Source of the DNA: Phycisphaerae bacterium
Lineage (GTDB): Bacteria > Planctomycetota > Phycisphaerae > UBA1845 > PWPN01
NCBI GenBank assembly: GCA_030372985.1
Contig: JAUCQB010000110.1
Location: forward strand, 1-64,000
Length of the DNA stretch: 64,000 nucleotides
Direction of reading: 5' to 3'
Under the pieces are notes generated by a model, which did not search any database, had not been told where the DNA came from, and was given only the letters and a program-made list of their open reading frames with translations. Positions within the stretch are counted from its first letter, which is position 1; each line of letters starts with the position of its first letter. Of this stretch, positions 25,336-34,393 are shown one piece after another. The position numbers and the translations under genes were made by a program.

Positions 25336-25790
25336 AAGGCAAGTTCACTGCTGCGGATCCCGATTTCCGGCGGCGCATGAGTACGAGCTTCCGTCGCCAG
25401 GGGTTTCTGCATCACCTCGGTGTGAGGATGATCGACCTGCAGCCCGGGTACTGCGAGATGGAGGTCGCGTTCGGCGAGCAGTTGTCGCAGCAACACGGTT
25501 ACTTCCACGGGGGCCTGGTCGCCACGGTGGCCGATGTCGCAGGCGGCTACGCCGCTTTCAGCCTGACCGAATCGGACAGCTCGATGGTCACGGCCGAGTT
25601 CAAGATCAACTTCATTGCGCCCGCCAAAGGGGAGCGGCTGATCGCCCGCGGTTCGGTGGTCAAACCGGGAAAAACGTTGACGATCTGTCAATGCGAAGTC
25701 GTCTGCATCAACGATGAGGTCGAAACGGTGTGTGCGGTTGCATTGGCGACGTTCATCGCGTTGCCGGGCAAGCCCGAGAAAACGACGTGA
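25332..25790 (+). CDS. PaaI-type hot-dog thioesterase
   Basis: This 152-residue hot-dog fold acyl-CoA thioesterase starts at GTG 25332. QQHGYFHGGLVATVADVAGGYAA is split here as QQHGYFHGG and VATVADVAGGYA, the family's catalytic and dimer helix region, and VTAEFKINFIAPAKGERLIA is the next conserved strand pair. Such enzymes hydrolyse aromatic or fatty acyl-CoA in the cytoplasm; the substrate is not evident. It is translationally coupled to the DUF4177 gene. Confidence 0.85.
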   Translation: MKGKFTAADPDFRRRMSTSFRRQGFLHHLGVRMIDLQPGYCEMEVAFGEQLSQQHGYFHGGLVATVADVAGGYAAFSLTESDSSMVTAEFKINFIAPAKGERLIARGSVVKPGKTLTICQCEVVCINDEVETVCAVALATFIALPGKPEKTT

Positions 25791-25806
25791 ACAGCAGGCC
25801 GCGAGA

Positions 25807-26292
25807 TCACAAACCGCTGTTGGACGGCGGATTGAACAGACCGGACTCACCCGATACGACAAAGGCCTCGGCCACTCGCTTCAGCGTCTCCCAGTGGCGG
25901 CGGATTCGCTCGGCTTCCTTGGGCTGAATCGCCCCGTCGTTGGCCACCGACCCGCTGACCTCCTCCAGCATGTCACTGAACTCCTTCACCAGACGCTGCG
26001 TGCCGACCAGCAAATCGGTGCTGAAGTCGCGAACGGTCATCTCCGGGTTGGGGACGAAGAAGCCACCGGCCCTGTTGCAGAGCCAGTTGACGACGTCCAT
26101 ATCTCCGGTGGCATCGATGATATCGGCCAGGCGGTCCAGCGGATTGCGGGCCCCGCTGGTGTCAGGGTCATCCTCGTCATATTCCTGGCACCACTTGTAG
26201 ACCAAGGCGGGGGAGAGCCTCAGTGTGGCCGCCAGGGCTTTCACGCCGATCTTGTCAGCAGCTTCTTTGAGCACTTCGTGCGAAGGTCGCAT
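25807..26292 (-). CDS. Phage CII-like regulatory protein
   Basis: The 161-residue product starts at ATG 26292 after GGGAG. Residues 1-40 form a helix-turn-helix (IGVKALAATLRLSPALVYKW) of the phage regulatory CII (CP76) type. The remainder is helical and includes NPLDRLADIIDATGDMDVVN, NWLCNRAGGFFVPNP and a long C-terminal helix. In planctomycetes such genes often sit outside phages. It lies 25 bp downstream of a 35-aa peptide gene with an excellent ribosome site, suggesting a two-gene operon. Target unknown. Confidence 0.75.
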   Translation of the reverse strand: MRPSHEVLKEAADKIGVKALAATLRLSPALVYKWCQEYDEDDPDTSGARNPLDRLADIIDATGDMDVVNWLCNRAGGFFVPNPEMTVRDFSTDLLVGTQRLVKEFSDMLEEVSGSVANDGAIQPKEAERIRRHWETLKRVAEAFVVSGESGLFNPPSNSGL

Positions 26293-26317
26293 AGCGGCTC
26301 CCAATGCGGAAGGCTGA

Positions 26318-26425
26318 TCACATGCCGGTACCGAGCCAGTTTTCCATCAGGTTCGAGACTAAGGTGCCGACGATCTGCTGGACAATGAAAGCGAGAATCT
26401 GAGTGATCATGTCGGCCAGGATCAT
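26318..26425 (-). CDS. 35-aa hydrophobic/amphipathic peptide
   Basis: ATG 26425 is preceded by AAAGGAGGAACTC, one of the best ribosome sites in the window. The product begins MILADMITQILAFIVQQIVG and ends NWLGTGM; it is mostly Ile/Leu/Val with a helical pattern and few charges. It may insert in or lie on the membrane. It lies directly upstream of the CII-like regulator. No family recognised. Confidence 0.55.
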   Translation of the reverse strand: MILADMITQILAFIVQQIVGTLVSNLMENWLGTGM

Positions 26426-26495
26426 GAGTTCCTCCTTTCCAACCGGACATCATACGCGACAACGACGGAGGATGCACGACCGCCGACCCAAAAGC

Positions 26496-26525
26496 GGGGC
26501 ACCCGCTCGGCCGAGCAGGTGCCCC
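26496..26525 (-). terminator. Terminator-like hairpin after the Gfo/Idh gene
   Basis: GGGGCACC (26496-26503) pairs with GGTGCCCC (26518-26525); inner bases CTCGGCCGAG extend the stem. On the minus strand it is followed by GCTTTT. It lies 29 bp beyond the stop of the oxidoreductase gene. Confidence 0.6.
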
Positions 26526-26553
26526 GGGTCAAACGCAACAACCCGCCTGGAGG

Positions 26554-28029
26554 TCACACCCTGTCCGGAACCTCGAAGCCTTTGCGATAGTGCCGGGTCA
26601 GCAGTTGATTCGCCTCCGGGTCATCCACGATCGTCTCGGTCTTGCCGTCGACGACCAGTTGGCGGCCAAGGACAAACCCGCTCTTCTCGATATCAACGCC
26701 GTTGTCGGCAAGGTGTTCTTCCGTGCGCTCCAGAAGGTCCAGGACGACCGGGTCGCGCTCCAGAGCCGTGTTCCTTGGGCGGAACGGGATCTTGCTGCCC
26801 AGCCGGATCGACATGTTGCACAGGTGGCACAGGGCACTGGAATAATGGCCTTCGAGGACGTCGGCATTGAGGTCCGAGACCTTGCGGCTTCTGACGGCCG
26901 ACAGGAAATTCCGCAACCGATCTCCGCCGGGTCCTCGCGTCGCCTCGACATCCGGCAGCGGGGCCTCTTCCGTGCTGCCCTTGGGATAGAACTTGCCGTT
27001 GACAATGTCGCCGGCCTCAAGATGGAAGATGTTGCCCACGCCAACGCCCATGTAATTGGGGCTCTTCAACCCGCGCGTCTCGAAGATCAGCTTGGTTTCA
27101 CCAAAATCCATCACCGCCATCTGCGTGCAGGCCGCCTCGCCCTGGTCAAAGAACCCCAGGCGCCCGCCGAAGCTGTACATGCTCTTGGGCAAGGTGGCTC
27201 CGGGAATCCCCCACCGCGCGATGTCCATCTGGTGTACGCCTTGGTTGCCCAGGTCACCGTTGCCGAAATCCCAGAACCAGTGCCAGCGGTAGTGAACGAT
27301 GTTCTCATGGTAGGGCTGCTTGCGGGCCGGCCCGAGCCAGAGGTCGAAATCCAACTCCTTGGGCGGCTCCGTATACGGTTTGAAGCCCAGATCGCCGCGG
27401 GTGTTGTGACCGCCGCCGGACTTGTAACACAGGGCCCGTGAAATCAACAGTTTGCCGAGCTTGCCGGAGGCAATCGCGGCCACGACCTTGGCCCACTTCA
27501 TGTCCGACCTGCTTTGCGTGCCGTGCTGGACAATGCGGTTGTGCTTACGGGCGGTTTCGACGGCGATGCGACCCTCGTGGATGTTGTGGCTCATCGGCTT
27601 CTCGACGTAGACATCCTTGCCCGCCTGGCAGGCCCAGATGGTCATCAGCGAATGCCAGTGATTAGGCGTCGCGATGGAAATGACATCGACCGACTTGTCC
27701 TCCAGGACCTCGCGGATGTCCTGCACACACTTGGGACGATATCCGGCCTTTTCCTCGACGCTCTTGGCGCGGTTCTCGAACAAGCGTGAATCCGGATCGA
27801 CGAGATAGACGATCTCAACATCCTTCATGCCCGCATAGCCGCCGATATGGGAGTTGCCTTGCCCGTTAATGCCCGCCACGGCGACGCGAATTTTATCGTT
27901 AGCCCCCCGCTGGGGCGGAGGCACGGCCGCGGGCTGCTCGGCGGCCCTTGCGGTGACGGCCTTGCCGACCATGGCCAAGGCGCTGAACGATGCAGACTGA
28001 GACAGGAGACGACGACGAGTCAGAGACAT
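26554..28029 (-). CDS. Gfo/Idh/MocA-family oxidoreductase with twin-arginine signal
   Basis: Start is ATG 28029 (MSLTRRRLLSQS), six bases after GGAGGA; ATG 28035 abuts that site. TRRRLL is a twin-arginine export signal. The NAD(P)-binding Rossmann domain begins IRVAVAGINGQGNSHIGGYA. VEKPMSHNIHEGRIAVETAR carries the EKP motif with the catalytic-region Lys, and GNQGVHQMDIARWGIPG is the family's His/Asp site. At 491 residues it belongs to the long secreted planctomycete branch acting on sugars or sugar derivatives. The substrate is unknown. Confidence 0.85.
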   Translation of the reverse strand: MSLTRRRLLSQSASFSALAMVGKAVTARAAEQPAAVPPPQRGANDKIRVAVAGINGQGNSHIGGYAGMKDVEIVYLVDPDSRLFENRAKSVEEKAGYRPKCVQDIREVLEDKSVDVISIATPNHWHSLMTIWACQAGKDVYVEKPMSHNIHEGRIAVETARKHNRIVQHGTQSRSDMKWAKVVAAIASGKLGKLLISRALCYKSGGGHNTRGDLGFKPYTEPPKELDFDLWLGPARKQPYHENIVHYRWHWFWDFGNGDLGNQGVHQMDIARWGIPGATLPKSMYSFGGRLGFFDQGEAACTQMAVMDFGETKLIFETRGLKSPNYMGVGVGNIFHLEAGDIVNGKFYPKGSTEEAPLPDVEATRGPGGDRLRNFLSAVRSRKVSDLNADVLEGHYSSALCHLCNMSIRLGSKIPFRPRNTALERDPVVLDLLERTEEHLADNGVDIEKSGFVLGRQLVVDGKTETIVDDPEANQLLTRHYRKGFEVPDRV

Positions 28030-28285
28030 TTGCATTCCTCCGTTTGGATGAACCCTGGGGGGCGAACAAACAAAACAGCTAGTATAACGGTTTTGCGAAC
28101 ACACGCCAAACCCAGGAAGGGAACCCTCGCTTGCCGATGGGATTCGGCTATTCGCGGGTAAGACGCGTCGCAGCTGCGTGGCGGTGGGGCCGACTGGCCC
28201 GGGCAACCTGGCGTCGGGTAAAATCCCGGATTGGGCACGTGAAGGCCGCAAGAACAACGCATCGGGCTCCGGAGCACACTCAGTC

Positions 28286-28921
28286 ATGTACAGCCGGTCT
28301 GAAAACGCCGCAGCCATCGTTCGGGGAAGCGCAAGCGGATCTTTGTTGGAGGCAGCTTTGCTGCTGGCCATCGGATTCTACTTGCGATGGAGCGGACTTG
28401 AGGGGGTCAGCCGCTCACAACTGTACAACTGGTCTGTTGACGTGGTGGTCTGGACATTCCTGGTCGGGGGCTTCCTGATCCTGGGGGTGATGCTTCTTTG
28501 CCGGACCGGCCGGCCGTGGACATTGCTCGTCGATGGATTGGTCAATCTGCTGATTGGGGCCTCGCTGGTGGGATGCGGCGTCATCTGGCTGAGCCACTCG
28601 GACATCCAGGGTATCCTGATCCTGATCTCCGGCCTTCTTGTCCTCAGCGCCGCCAAGGGTAGCTGGACCAACTACCGCCTGGCGCTGCAGGCGATGATAA
28701 CGGTCCCTTCCGCACAACCTCCTTTGGTGAGGCCGGAGGAATCGGCCGCGTCTGCCGCGCCCGACCCGCAGGCCAAGGCCGAAGCCATGGAGCGGTTGCT
28801 CTCCACCAAACAAGCTCGTCCGGCCGTTCCGGCCAAGGTCGATATCCGCCGCAAAGACGAACCGGTACCCGACGGATTCCTTGCCGAACTCGGCAGGGAG
28901 CAGGAGCCCAAGCGGGAGTAG
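28286..28921 (+). CDS. Membrane protein of unknown function
   Basis: About 211 residues from ATG 28286 (MYSRSENAA). Four hydrophobic helices are visible: LLEAALLLAIGFYL, VVVWTFLVGGFLILGVMLL, LLVDGLVNLLIGASLVGCG and GILILISGLLVLSA. A hydrophilic C-terminal tail of about 80 residues is rich in Ala, Pro and charged residues. An upstream in-frame GTG at 28178 gives a poor leader and is not preferred. No family recognised. It precedes the palindromic element and argJ. Confidence 0.6.
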   Translation: MYSRSENAAAIVRGSASGSLLEAALLLAIGFYLRWSGLEGVSRSQLYNWSVDVVVWTFLVGGFLILGVMLLCRTGRPWTLLVDGLVNLLIGASLVGCGVIWLSHSDIQGILILISGLLVLSAAKGSWTNYRLALQAMITVPSAQPPLVRPEESAASAAPDPQAKAEAMERLLSTKQARPAVPAKVDIRRKDEPVPDGFLAELGREQEPKRE

Positions 28922-28994
28922 ACATCGCCTTGCGTGATTTGACGCCCGACTCGTGATAACATCCCCCGCCGTTTTGAATTGGAGCGCGTAAAGT

Positions 28995-29066
28995 GTAGGG
29001 CACAGTCGGAGCCGCCAGACAAGGCGGCAGGTCTCGGTCGCTGTGGCGACCTCGACGCTGCCCTAC
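28995..29066. repeat. Dispersed palindromic element, copy 1
   Basis: Begins GTAGGGCA and ends TGCCCTAC. Inside are GCCGCC/GGCGGC and GGTCGC-TGTG-GCGACC hairpins. The right half, GCAGGTCTCGGTCGCTG then GGCGACCTCGACGCTGCCC, recurs almost exactly at 35303-35338. It sits just upstream of argJ. No target duplication is seen. Confidence 0.75.
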
Positions 29067-29102
29067 CGGACAGCTCCATCAACTGAGTGGGAGCCCTCGA
29101 TC

Positions 29103-30296
29103 ATGGATAACACCACCATCACTGCACCGGCGGGTTTCAAGGCCGGCGCGGCCGCCTGTGGGATCAAACAGGCCGACAGGCTCGATGTCGGAGTGCTCGT
29201 CGCCGATGACGTCTGCTCAGCGGCCGCGGTGTTCACCTCGAACCGGTTTTGCGGGGCCCCTGTCATTGTCGGTCGCGAACACATCCGTCGTGGCCGTCTG
29301 CGGGCCCTCGTGGTCAACAGCGGTTGTTCGAACGTCGCCACGGGCAAACGCGGCGTGGCCGACGCCCAAGCCATGTGCCGGCAGGTCGCCAACTCAATCG
29401 GAGCCAAAGTCGGAGAGGTACTGCCGTCCAGCACCGGTGTGATCGGCCGCTTCTTGCCCATGGAGAAGATCCTGCCAGGCATCGACGCCGCTCTCGGGAC
29501 CCTGTCCTCATCGGCCGAGGCCGGCGAACGCTTTGCCCAAGCCATCATGACCACTGATCTGCGCATGAAGCAGGCCTGTGAGCGGGTTCGCATCGGCCGA
29601 ACCCAGATCACGGTTGCAGGGTGCTGCAAAGGCAGCGGTATGATCGCCCCCAACATGGCGACCATGCTGGCTTTCCTGACCACCGACGCCGGGGTGCCGG
29701 CGGCCGCACTCAAGAACCTGCTGAGAGACGCGGTTGAGCCGACTTTCAACCGCGTCACCGTCGACGAGTGCCAGTCCACCAGCGACACCGTGGCGATCAT
29801 GGCCAGCGGAGCGGCCGGCGATCTCAACGCCCGGCAGGCGGCCTCTTTCTCCAAGGCCCTGCGAGCCGTCTGCGAGTCGCTCGCCTACCAGATCGTCCGT
29901 GATGGAGAAGGAGCTACCAAGGTGCTGGAGGTGATCGTCCGGGGCGCAGAATCCCCCAGGGACGCTCACGTGGCCGCCCGGGCGGTGGCCGTCAGTCCGC
30001 TGGTCAAGACGGCGGTCCACGGCGGAGACCCGAATTGGGGACGGATCGTCCAGGCGATCGGGGCCACCTCGGTAACCTACCGCCCTGAGAAGGTGACCGT
30101 GAGACTTGGCAAGGATGTCCTTTTCACCAAAGGCGCCCCTGCCCCCCACCTCGACCTCGCCAGGCTGGCCGAGGCGATGCGGCAGCCTCATGTGACTCTC
30201 ACTATCGACCTTGGGGCGGGTAAAGCCACGGAACGGGTGCTGACCTGTGACTTGTCGCGGGAATACGTCGCGATCAACGCCGACTACACAACGTAG
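29103..30296 (+). CDS. argJ: Glutamate N-acetyltransferase/amino-acid N-acetyltransferase
   Basis: This 397-residue enzyme of cyclic arginine synthesis transfers acetyl from N-acetylornithine to glutamate. It is made as a precursor that cuts itself before a Thr; GMIAPNMATMLAFLTTDA near residue 184 holds that cleavage Thr. Other blocks are AVFTSNRFCGAPV, PSSTGVIGRFLPMEKI, TVDECQSTSDTVAIMASG and VHGGDPNWGRIVQAIG. The oxyanion block reads NSGCSNVATG rather than the common NSGNANACTG. Start is ATG 29103; the frame continues upstream through the palindromic element but that part is not coding. No other arg genes are adjacent. Confidence 0.92.
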   Translation: MDNTTITAPAGFKAGAAACGIKQADRLDVGVLVADDVCSAAAVFTSNRFCGAPVIVGREHIRRGRLRALVVNSGCSNVATGKRGVADAQAMCRQVANSIGAKVGEVLPSSTGVIGRFLPMEKILPGIDAALGTLSSSAEAGERFAQAIMTTDLRMKQACERVRIGRTQITVAGCCKGSGMIAPNMATMLAFLTTDAGVPAAALKNLLRDAVEPTFNRVTVDECQSTSDTVAIMASGAAGDLNARQAASFSKALRAVCESLAYQIVRDGEGATKVLEVIVRGAESPRDAHVAARAVAVSPLVKTAVHGGDPNWGRIVQAIGATSVTYRPEKVTVRLGKDVLFTKGAPAPHLDLARLAEAMRQPHVTLTIDLGAGKATERVLTCDLSREYVAINADYTT

Positions 30297-30720
30297 GATT
30301 CGGGTTACAGCGAGGGGCCCCGCCAAGATCGAGCATCCATTGCCACCGGTCGCTGCTGAACCACCGAACGGTCCGCTCCATGTCCGGCCGAACGGCTGGA
30401 CCGGCAGGGAGCCGAAAGGATATCCCGAAAACAGGCGAAAAATCGACGGTTTTCAGCAGACACCAGGCACGGCTCGGCTGATTCTCGAGCCGTTTCGCGG
30501 GTTTCCGGGAGAACGTGCGGCCGGCCGGGGAAGCCGTCGTTTCCCTCGGAACAACCATGCACACCTGTGAAAACCCTTGATAAAACTTGCTTGCGCGTCC
30601 CCCGCCATAAAAAAATCCAATATTTTCAAGGGTTTTCGCTGGACGAACCGACAGAAGGTCAGTATTATTCGCCGCAAATCGGGCCGGTGGGCGGCCCGGG
30701 TCTTTTACAAGGAGGTTTGT
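30297..30720. other. 424-bp intergenic region upstream of HU gene
   Basis: No gene is seen. The right half is AT-richer than its surroundings, with an A-run near 30610 and TATTAT near 30665, and is the likely HU promoter region; no confident -35/-10 pair was chosen. A strong ribosome site ACAAGGAGG lies at its end. Confidence 0.45.
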
Positions 30721-30721
30721 A

Positions 30722-31033
30722 ATGGCCAAACTCACAAAATCGGCCACCGCCAAGACGCTTGCCGAAAAGGTTGGGATCTCCCGCAAGCAGGCAATGATCT
30801 TCATGGAGGAGTTGGCGACACTGGCCTACAAGGAGGCCAAGAACAGCTTCACGCTGCCGGGTCTTGGCAAGCTGGTGCTGGTCAACCGGAAAGCCCGCAT
30901 GGGCCGCAATCCGGCGACCGGCGAGGCGATCAAGATTCCGGCCAAGAAGGTCGTGAAGTTCCGTGTTGCCAAGGCCTGCAAGGATGCAATCCTTGGGACC
31001 GCCGGCAAGAAGGCTCCCAAGAAGAAGAAGTAA
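30722..31033 (+). CDS. HU-family DNA-binding protein
   Basis: This 103-residue histone-like protein bends and compacts DNA as a dimer. The N-terminal helices (AKTLAEKVGISRKQAMIFME) and the signature arm GRNPATGEAIKIPAKKVVKF are clear. The C-terminus adds a lysine tail (GKKAPKKKK), more basic than standard HU. Start is ATG 30722 after AAGGAGG. High expression is suggested by the ribosome site and the long AT-rich leader. Confidence 0.92.
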   Translation: MAKLTKSATAKTLAEKVGISRKQAMIFMEELATLAYKEAKNSFTLPGLGKLVLVNRKARMGRNPATGEAIKIPAKKVVKFRVAKACKDAILGTAGKKAPKKKK

Positions 31034-31318
31034 GCCCACAGGGTTCGGCCGTCGCAACGCCACGATCCGCGACGGATGACAGCCGAAACGAACCATCGCG
31101 TTGAGAGGCTCCTTGGGAGCAGCCGGCGCTGATCGCCGCGAGATTCCGGTCTGGGATATCCGAGGCCAGGGTTTCGCGGCGATCCCCTTTTTCAGGCCGA
31201 TTCATGGCGAAGGGCGCGCAGCCGAAAGGCCGGCATCAGGCCGGCCGACGGGCAAGTGTTTGCCCGTCACATCAATCGTGCAGGAAGCTTGCCCTGTCTC
31301 GATTGGCTTTCACGATGG

Positions 31319-31645
31319 TCAAGACGCGGGCTGGGCGGTCGCGCGTCGGCACATGGAGACCAATTGGGCTACTTCCGTGGCAACGTCGCTGACGCAGTGG
31401 GCCGCCTTCGCCGATTGTTCCAGGGCGGCGGCCATCTCACCGATCGTTTCAAAGCCAAAGCCGCCGCTGGCCCCTTTCAACTGGTGGGCCAGGCGTACAA
31501 GCTCGGCAGGGTCATTTAACGCCACCGCGTGCTCAATCGCCTGAACGCGATGCTGGAGGTTGCCAACAAAACCCTCAAGCGATTCCATCATGACCGGGTT
31601 GTCACTCAGAGAGCTGAAGATCGGCGATGCGTCTATCGAGGCCAT
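31319..31645 (-). CDS. Hpt (histidine phosphotransfer) domain protein
   Basis: The 108-residue single-domain product starts at ATG 31645 with GGAG nine bases upstream; the frame extends to 31864 but that part is proline/arginine-rich. LVRLAHQLKGASGGFGFETI holds the phosphorylated His near residue 54 in the standard HxLKG form. Such proteins relay phosphate between receiver domains in multi-step phosphorelays. No histidine kinase or response regulator is adjacent, so its partners lie elsewhere. Confidence 0.85.
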   Translation of the reverse strand: MASIDASPIFSSLSDNPVMMESLEGFVGNLQHRVQAIEHAVALNDPAELVRLAHQLKGASGGFGFETIGEMAAALEQSAKAAHCVSDVATEVAQLVSMCRRATAQPAS

Positions 31646-31867
31646 CGGATTTGTCTCCGCGGTTTCGGAAGCCCGAACGCGGACCCCTCTGAGCTCGGAC
31701 TCAGCAGAAGGCCCGCCAGTCATATCGGCCGGCCGGGGAAGTCGCGTGACCACGGGAATGACAGGTTTGTCCGCGGTACCGTTATCGGCCCTTGGATGCT
31801 GGAGAGGGATGTGACGGCCCGGAGCCCTCGCCGAGGCTGAAATCGGCCAAGAAAGGCCGTTCACCGC

Positions 31868-32716
31868 TCATTTACCCGCGTAATCGATGATGCGGGCAAT
31901 CTCAGTTCGCAGATTCTTTCGGTGGACGATTCGATCCACGAATCCGTGCTCGAGCATGAACTCGGCCGACTGGAAGCCTTTGGGTAACTTGGCCTTGATG
32001 GTGTTTTCGATCACGCGTGGGCCCGCAAAGCCGACCATCGCCCCGGGCTCGGCCAAATGGATGTCGCCCAGCGATGCGAAACTCGCGGCCACCCCCGCGG
32101 TGGTCGGATCGGTCATGACCACGATGTACAACCCACCCGCGTCGTCCATTCGGGCAACGGCCGAGGAGGTCTTGGCCATCTGCACCAGCGAAACCATTCC
32201 TTCCTGCATGCGGGCGCCGCCAGAGGCGGTCACCACGACGAAAGGAATGTTCTCATCCGTGGCCCGTTCCAGGGAAGCAGTCACCTTCTCCCCCACCACC
32301 GCGCCCATCGAAGCCATGATGAAGAATGGGTCCATCACGGCCAGGATCACCGGTCGGCCGCGGATGAAGGCCTTGCCGGTCACGACGGCCTCAAGTTCGC
32401 CGGATTTCTCCTGTGCCTGCTGAAGTCGATCCTTGTACTTGCCGCGATCTGAGAACTTCAGCGGGTCGGTGCTGACCAGGCCGGCGAGAAACTCCTCGAA
32501 CGTATCAGGGTCAACCAGTTGCCTGATCCGCGTCCTGGCCGGGATGCGGTGGTGGTATCCGCACTCCGGACAGACGTGTAGGTTCTCCTCCAGGGCCTTT
32601 TGGTAAACAGTCGCCTGACAGGACGGACACTGAGTCCACAGTCCTGCCGGGACGTCGACACGATTCAAAACCGGCGGCGGGGTGGCTGCCGGGGCATTGT
32701 TGGGTGCGTCTGCCAA
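31868..32716 (-). CDS. accD: Acetyl-CoA carboxylase carboxyltransferase subunit beta
   Basis: About 282 residues from TTG 32716 (LADAPNNAP), with GGGAGAC upstream; the open frame continues to 32782. The N-terminal four-Cys zinc ribbon is WTQCPSCQATVYQ...HVCPECGYHHR. The crotonase-like body shows VVVTASGGARMQEGMVSLVQ, ADPTTAGVAASFA-type sequence and GPRVIENTIKAKLPKGFQ. With AccA it transfers carboxyl from biotin to acetyl-CoA for fatty acid synthesis. accA is not in the window. Confidence 0.93.
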   Translation of the reverse strand: MADAPNNAPAATPPPVLNRVDVPAGLWTQCPSCQATVYQKALEENLHVCPECGYHHRIPARTRIRQLVDPDTFEEFLAGLVSTDPLKFSDRGKYKDRLQQAQEKSGELEAVVTGKAFIRGRPVILAVMDPFFIMASMGAVVGEKVTASLERATDENIPFVVVTASGGARMQEGMVSLVQMAKTSSAVARMDDAGGLYIVVMTDPTTAGVAASFASLGDIHLAEPGAMVGFAGPRVIENTIKAKLPKGFQSAEFMLEHGFVDRIVHRKNLRTEIARIIDYAGK

Positions 32717-32782
32717 ATGAAGTCTCCCGGGTGCTGGTCGGGGGTCTCGGGACCACTCCCGCTCCCCAACGGGGACCCTCAT

Positions 32783-33517
32783 TCTTACGAATTTCGGCCG
32801 CAGTTGTCCACCCCTGCCCCCCCGCCGAATTCAGGGAGGCATGAAACTCTGGGTAGCCCTTTTAGAGCCGTGACCGTACTTGCCCCGGCGTAGCCTGCTG
32901 TGGAAGCCGGAGGGAAGTGGCCCTCTTCCTGCACCCTGGACGCAGGCGAGGGGCCATTGACCGATTCGCACAAGCGGGTCAAGGGCGGGCCAGACCACAA
33001 AGTTGCCACACCATAAAGGGGTTGCTCCCTTACGGTCGACTCGGGGAACCAGGGTCGCTGTTCGGGGAGACACCGTAGTGTCTCCCCACCCCGATTCTGT
33101 CACGGGTCTGACGAGAACCGTTGCTCCTGCTTTCGCAAGATCTGGACGCTACGTCCTATAATATCATCAATTCTGAGAATCAAAACGACATTCGTTCAAC
33201 AGATGACTTCTTAGGATGTTCTAAAACAGGGGCTTCATCGTGGTATTCGAGTCGCGGTAGCCACAATGAACACGTTCGACGTCGATATCGAGAGCGTGGC
33301 GATGTATTACACGACAGACCGCACTCTGAGCCGGTTGACGGCGGAACTGGAGATCGGTGACGCTTCTTCTGAGGCCAGGTATGGCTATGAGGTGACCGGG
33401 ACATCGACCGTGGACAGCAGGTCACTGACCTACGAGGGCGTCCAGGACGCTGTCCCCCCACCCAGCCCCCAGTCCCCAGCTCCGGTTTTCTCAGACCTGA
33501 TGTTCGTCTTCCGCCTT
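32783..33517. other. 735-bp region without a confident gene
   Basis: Contains a perfect 10-bp hairpin GGGGAGACAC-CGTA-GTGTCTCCCC (33064-33087), a TATAAT at 33157-33162 in a locally AT-rich stretch, and several shorter inverted repeats. A plus-strand frame from ATG 33266 (MNTFDVDIESVAMYYTTD) could be a short gene or fragment; it lacks a ribosome site and later overlaps the isomerase gene antisense. A structured RNA is possible but not identified. Confidence 0.4.
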
Positions 33518-34393
33518 TCACACATCGCAGATCCGGAAGGCGTTCTCCAGGGCCTTGACGGGATCGCGAGCCGGCACGAATTCCTGTCCTACGAAGCCCT
33601 TGTAGCCGGTCTCGACGATGGCCCGCATGATGGCCGGGTAGTAGATTTCCTGAGTCTCGTCGATCTCGTGACGACCGGGGTTGCCGCCGGTGTGATAGTG
33701 CAGGATGTACTGGTGGTTCTCCCGGATCGTCCGGATGATGTCGCCTTCCATGATCTGCGCGTGGTAGATGTCGTAGAGAATGCCGAACCGGGGCGAGCCG
33801 ACCTGCTTGGCGACGGCCACGCCAAAGGCCATGTTGTCGAACTGGTAATCCTTGTGGTCGACCTTGCTGTTGAGGTACTCGATGCAGATGTTGACCTTCA
33901 TCTTCTCGGCGAGGCCGACAACCCGCTTGACGCCGTCGACGCAGTTGCGGATGCCCTCTTCGTCGGAGATGCCGTTGCGGTTGCCCGAAAAGCAGATGAC
34001 GTTGGGCATGCCGGCCTCGGCGGCCAGTTCGATGTTCTTGCGGAACTCGGCCTCGCAGCGGTCGTGGTTCTCGCGGCGGTTGAGGCAGTCCGTCAGCTTG
34101 CCGGCACCGGGCACCATCGCGCAGGTCAGGCCGTGCTTCTTGGCCGTCGGCCAATCCTCCGGGCCGACCAGCTCGATGGACTGATAGCCGATCCGGACGC
34201 AATGCCGGGCCAACTCGTCCATGGTCATCTTGCCGTAGCACCACTTGGACACGGACTGGCGAATCCGCCCCTTGGCCGGGGCCGCAGCGGCAGGCTCGCC
34301 CTTTGCCAGATCAGCGGCCATCATCGCCCCGGCCGTCCCGGCGGCCACTTGACCCAAGACTGCTCTTCGTGACACGCGGTTGTGTGATTGCAT
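33518..34393 (-). CDS. Sugar phosphate isomerase/epimerase (hydroxypyruvate isomerase-like) with twin-arginine signal
   Basis: This is a 291-residue xylose-isomerase-like TIM barrel. The N-terminal RVSRRAVLGQVAAG is a twin-arginine signal. Body blocks are WCYGKMTMDELARHCVRIGY, NVICFSGNRNG, ICIEYLNSKVDH (metal-ligand Glu), YDIYHAQIMEGD (Asp-His pair) and HYHTGGNPGRHEID, matching the hydroxypyruvate isomerase branch. Likely periplasmic sugar isomerisation; the substrate is not known. The first gene upstream on this strand is over 1 kb away. Confidence 0.82.
   Translation of the reverse strand: MQSHNRVSRRAVLGQVAAGTAGAMMAADLAKGEPAAAAPAKGRIRQSVSKWCYGKMTMDELARHCVRIGYQSIELVGPEDWPTAKKHGLTCAMVPGAGKLTDCLNRRENHDRCEAEFRKNIELAAEAGMPNVICFSGNRNGISDEEGIRNCVDGVKRVVGLAEKMKVNICIEYLNSKVDHKDYQFDNMAFGVAVAKQVGSPRFGILYDIYHAQIMEGDIIRTIRENHQYILHYHTGGNPGRHEIDETQEIYYPAIMRAIVETGYKGFVGQEFVPARDPVKALENAFRICDV

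Noticed and set aside
33266-34372. Plus-strand gene of 368 codons
   Set aside because: Most of it is antisense to the twin-arginine isomerase gene and it lacks a ribosome site; at most the first 75 codons could be a fragment.
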